DNA from: an uncultured Collinsella sp.
Lineage (GTDB): Bacteria > Actinomycetota > Coriobacteriia > Coriobacteriales > Coriobacteriaceae
Direction: 5' to 3'
Length of the DNA: 7,854 nt
Assembly (NCBI GenBank): GCA_900545505.1
Contig: UQZC01000069.1
Location: forward strand, 1 to 7,854
The position numbers were made by a program, and so were the translations under genes. Each line of letters begins with the position of its first letter. Position 1 is the stretch's first letter. Under the pieces are notes generated by a model, which worked only from the letters and a program-made list of their open reading frames with translations, searched no databases and was not told the origin of the DNA. Below, in pieces: positions 6,655 through 7,854 of the stretch.

Positions 6655-6657
6655 GAC

Positions 6658-6666
6658 TGGTATGAT
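6658..6666 (+). promoter_or_regulatory. luxS: Candidate extended -10 promoter of luxS
   Basis: TGGTATGAT matches an extended -10 (TGn then TATGAT, one mismatch to TATAAT). A weak -35, TTGGGA (6637-6642), lies 18 bp upstream inside the repeat arm. Transcription would start near 6673, about 58 bp before luxS and just after the preceding terminator's T run. Confidence 0.45.
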
Positions 6667-6730
6667 TGGTGCGACCATTCGAACCAGCTAAAAGAGCCCC
6701 GTCCCAATTTAACTACCGAGAGGATCTGCC

Positions 6731-7219
6731 ATGGAGCGCATCGCGAGTTTTTCCGTTGACCATCTGCTGCTTGAGCCCGGCGTGTATGTGAGCCGCATCG
6801 ACCGCGATCCGGCGACCGGCGCCGCCGTCACCACTTTTGACCTGCGCCTGACCACGCCCAATAAGGAGCCGGTTATGAACACGGCCGAATGCCACACCAT
6901 CGAGCACTTGGGCGCGACGTTCCTTCGCAATCATGCCGAGTGGTCGAGCCGCATTGTCTACTTTGGTCCCATGGGCTGCCGTACGGGCTTTTACCTCGTC
7001 GTGTTTGGCGAGGTGACGAGCGAGGAGATTCTGCCGCTCGTGCGTGAGCTGTTCGAGTTTGTCGCTGGCTTTGAGGGCGATATCCCCGGTGCCGCTCCCG
7101 AGGAGTGCGGTAACTACCTGGACCAGAACCTTCCCATGGCAAACTGGCTCGCGCGCCGCTACCTCGACCGCGACTTGGCCGATATCGACGAGAATCACCT
7201 GCACTATCAGCAGGCGTAA
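6731..7219 (+). CDS. luxS: S-ribosylhomocysteine lyase LuxS
   Basis: LuxS splits S-ribosylhomocysteine into homocysteine and 4,5-dihydroxy-2,3-pentanedione, the precursor of autoinducer-2, in the activated methyl cycle. The 162-residue cytosolic protein has the family's normal length. The metal ligands are His55 and His59 in HTIEHLGATFLRNH and Cys126 in EECGNY; the catalytic Cys83 lies in GCRTG and the general base Glu58 in the HTIEH motif. It starts with MERIASFSVDH, and GAGAGGA (6718-6724) lies 6 bp upstream. It has its own terminator and probably its own promoter, so it appears monocistronic. No Pfs nucleosidase or methionine-cycle gene is adjacent, and no SAM riboswitch is evident in the short leader. 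The enzyme looks complete and active. Confidence 0.98.
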   Translation: MERIASFSVDHLLLEPGVYVSRIDRDPATGAAVTTFDLRLTTPNKEPVMNTAECHTIEHLGATFLRNHAEWSSRIVYFGPMGCRTGFYLVVFGEVTSEEILPLVRELFEFVAGFEGDIPGAAPEECGNYLDQNLPMANWLARRYLDRDLADIDENHLHYQQA

Positions 7220-7249
7220 GGCTGCTTGCAGGAATAACGTTTGTGCCAG

Positions 7250-7281
7250 AAGCGCTCCCGCTCTTTGCGGAGCGCTTTTTT
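7250..7281 (+). terminator. Intrinsic terminator after luxS
   Basis: AAGCGCTCC (7250-7258) pairs perfectly with GGAGCGCTT (7269-7277). The stem can extend by GC pairs towards a TCTTT loop, and T7276-7281 forms a run of six. It lies 31 bp after the luxS stop. Confidence 0.9.
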
Positions 7282-7300
7282 ATGCCGAGTGCTCAAAACA

Positions 7301-7355
7301 GAACAAGATTGTTCTAGAATGTTCATACTGTCACACAAACGAACAGGAGCGAACA
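7301..7355 (+). promoter_or_regulatory. Promoter/operator region of the DUF4867 gene with repeated GAACA/TGTTC half-sites
   Basis: GAACAAGATTGTTC (7301-7314) is a 6-2-6 inverted repeat. TGTTC recurs at 7320-7324, and GAACA at 7341-7345 and 7351-7355, so five half-sites lie in 55 bp. A -10-like TAGAAT (7315-7320) sits between the palindrome and the next half-site; no convincing -35 is seen. AGGAGC (7345-7350) is the ribosome binding site of the next gene. Placement around the -10 suggests an operator for an unidentified regulator. Confidence 0.5.
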
Positions 7356-7854
7356 TGCATATCTACTCTGTCTCTGATCCCGAGTTCAAGTCCTATGGCA
7401 ACGTTTGGGATAACGTTCCGTCCGAGCTTACGTCGCCCGTGCTCGAGGCACTTGCCTCCACGCCCATCCCCGAGGGCAGCAAGTATGTGGCCTCCGCGCC
7501 CGAGCTCGAGGGTGTCATGGATGCCGATAAGCTGGGCTTTCTCATGTTTGGCGGTCGTCCCTTCCAGCTGGGCTGGTGCAACGGCCACAACACGCGTCTC
7601 AACTGCCTGGAGTACCACCGCGCGAGCGAGTTCAACCTGGGCGCCCGCGACTTTATCCTGCTCGTGGCGCATCGCTGGGAGATCGAGGACGGCAAGCTCG
7701 ATACCGCGTGCGTCAAGGCGTTCCGCGTGCCGGCCGGCACGCTTGTTGAGGTTTTCAACACCACGCTTCACTACACGCCCTGCATGGTCGACGACGGCGG
7801 CTTCCAGGTGATGGTGGCGCTGCCCGCCGGCACCAACGGCCCGCGCCCCGAGGC
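7355..7854 (+). CDS. DUF4867-family protein, N-terminal 166 residues (partial)
   Basis: The frame is open from ATG 7355 to the window edge. The protein starts MHIYSVSDPEFKSYGNVWDN and carries GWCNGHNTRLNCLEYHRASE (residues 73-92), DFILLVAHRWEIEDGKLDT, KAFRVPAGTLVEVF and TTLHYTPC. I recognise this as the DUF4867 family, a cupin-like group commonly found near sugar-catabolism genes; the reaction is unknown to me. His78, Glu86, His88 and His139 are possible metal ligands in a cupin-type site (inference from spacing only). No signal peptide or membrane segment is present, so it is probably cytosolic. AGGAG lies 5 bp upstream of the start. It follows the luxS terminator with its own promoter region and is unlikely to be co-transcribed with luxS. 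The function may be clearer from genes beyond the window. Confidence 0.85.
   Translation, partial: MHIYSVSDPEFKSYGNVWDNVPSELTSPVLEALASTPIPEGSKYVASAPELEGVMDADKLGFLMFGGRPFQLGWCNGHNTRLNCLEYHRASEFNLGARDFILLVAHRWEIEDGKLDTACVKAFRVPAGTLVEVFNTTLHYTPCMVDDGGFQVMVALPAGTNGPRPE

Larger units (their letters stand above)
6591..6708. repeat. Cluster of four alternating GGGACGGGG / CCCCGTCCC arms
   Basis: GGGACGGGG lies at 6591-6599 and 6639-6647, and its complement CCCCGTCCC at 6617-6625 and 6697-6705. Neighbouring arms pair in three ways: 6591-6601 with 6615-6625 (11 bp), 6617-6625 with 6639-6647 (9 bp, then T6), and 6639-6649 with 6695-6705 (11 bp). The last contains a nested stem, CTGGT (6657-6661) with ACCAG (6683-6687) and TGGT (6667-6670) with ACCA (6674-6677). 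It may be a REP- or MITE-like palindromic element that serves as terminator here; copies elsewhere in the genome cannot be seen. Confidence 0.75.

Noticed and set aside
6667..6730. SAM or SAH riboswitch before luxS
   Set aside because: The leader is only about 58 bases and shows none of the conserved cores; it is explained by the repeat arm and the ribosome binding site.
7044..7811. 255-codon + strand frame running across luxS and the DUF4867 gene
   Set aside because: It crosses a strong terminator and two genes in other frames, and its translation is low-complexity Ser, Arg and Ala without domains.

Overview
The window looks like chromosomal DNA of a moderately GC-rich, gut-type actinobacterium. 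The codon style (many GAG, GGC, CGC and GCC codons), GGAG-type ribosome binding sites, and the mix of a beta-glucoside PTS operon, LuxS and a DUF4867 protein fit Coriobacteriia, most likely Collinsella. That placement is recognition from memory, not a search. All genes read on the + strand.

Layout. (1) Positions 1-1162: the 3' end of a ribokinase-like gene, then a nucleoside hydrolase starting 4 bp later. Together they suggest ribonucleoside/ribose salvage. The hydrolase is split by an apparent single-base insertion near 526, so it is a pseudogene or a sequence error. (2) Positions 1163-5335: an aryl-beta-glucoside utilisation operon made of a BglG/LicT antiterminator, a PTS EIIBC permease without an EIIA domain, and a GH1 6-phospho-beta-glucosidase. 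The leader has a TATAAT box, a full ribonucleic antiterminator (RAT) motif, a second shorter RAT-like motif, and an intrinsic terminator whose 5' arm lies inside that second motif. A third RAT-like motif overlaps the stop codon of the antiterminator gene. (3) Positions 5336-6528: a LacI-family regulator with its own promoter region and a cluster of GTTTA/TAAAC half-sites. (4) Positions 6529-6730: an intergenic region with four alternating copies of a 9-mer (GGGACGGGG and its complement), which forms the regulator's terminator and probably overlaps the luxS promoter. (5) Positions 6731-7219: intact luxS with a strong terminator. (6) Positions 7285-7854: a promoter region with repeated GAACA/TGTTC half-sites, then the first 166 codons of a DUF4867-family gene that runs off the window.

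How the genes work together. In the central operon the EIIBC imports and phosphorylates beta-glucosides, the GH1 enzyme cleaves the 6-phospho-glucoside, and the antiterminator senses PTS flux and opens the operon by stabilising RAT hairpins against terminators. The LacI regulator, luxS and the DUF4867 gene each seem to be separate transcription units. No tRNA, rRNA, CRISPR array or transposase gene is seen. No gene-free stretch exceeds 300 bp; the longest is 1163-1411, described under its regulatory sites.
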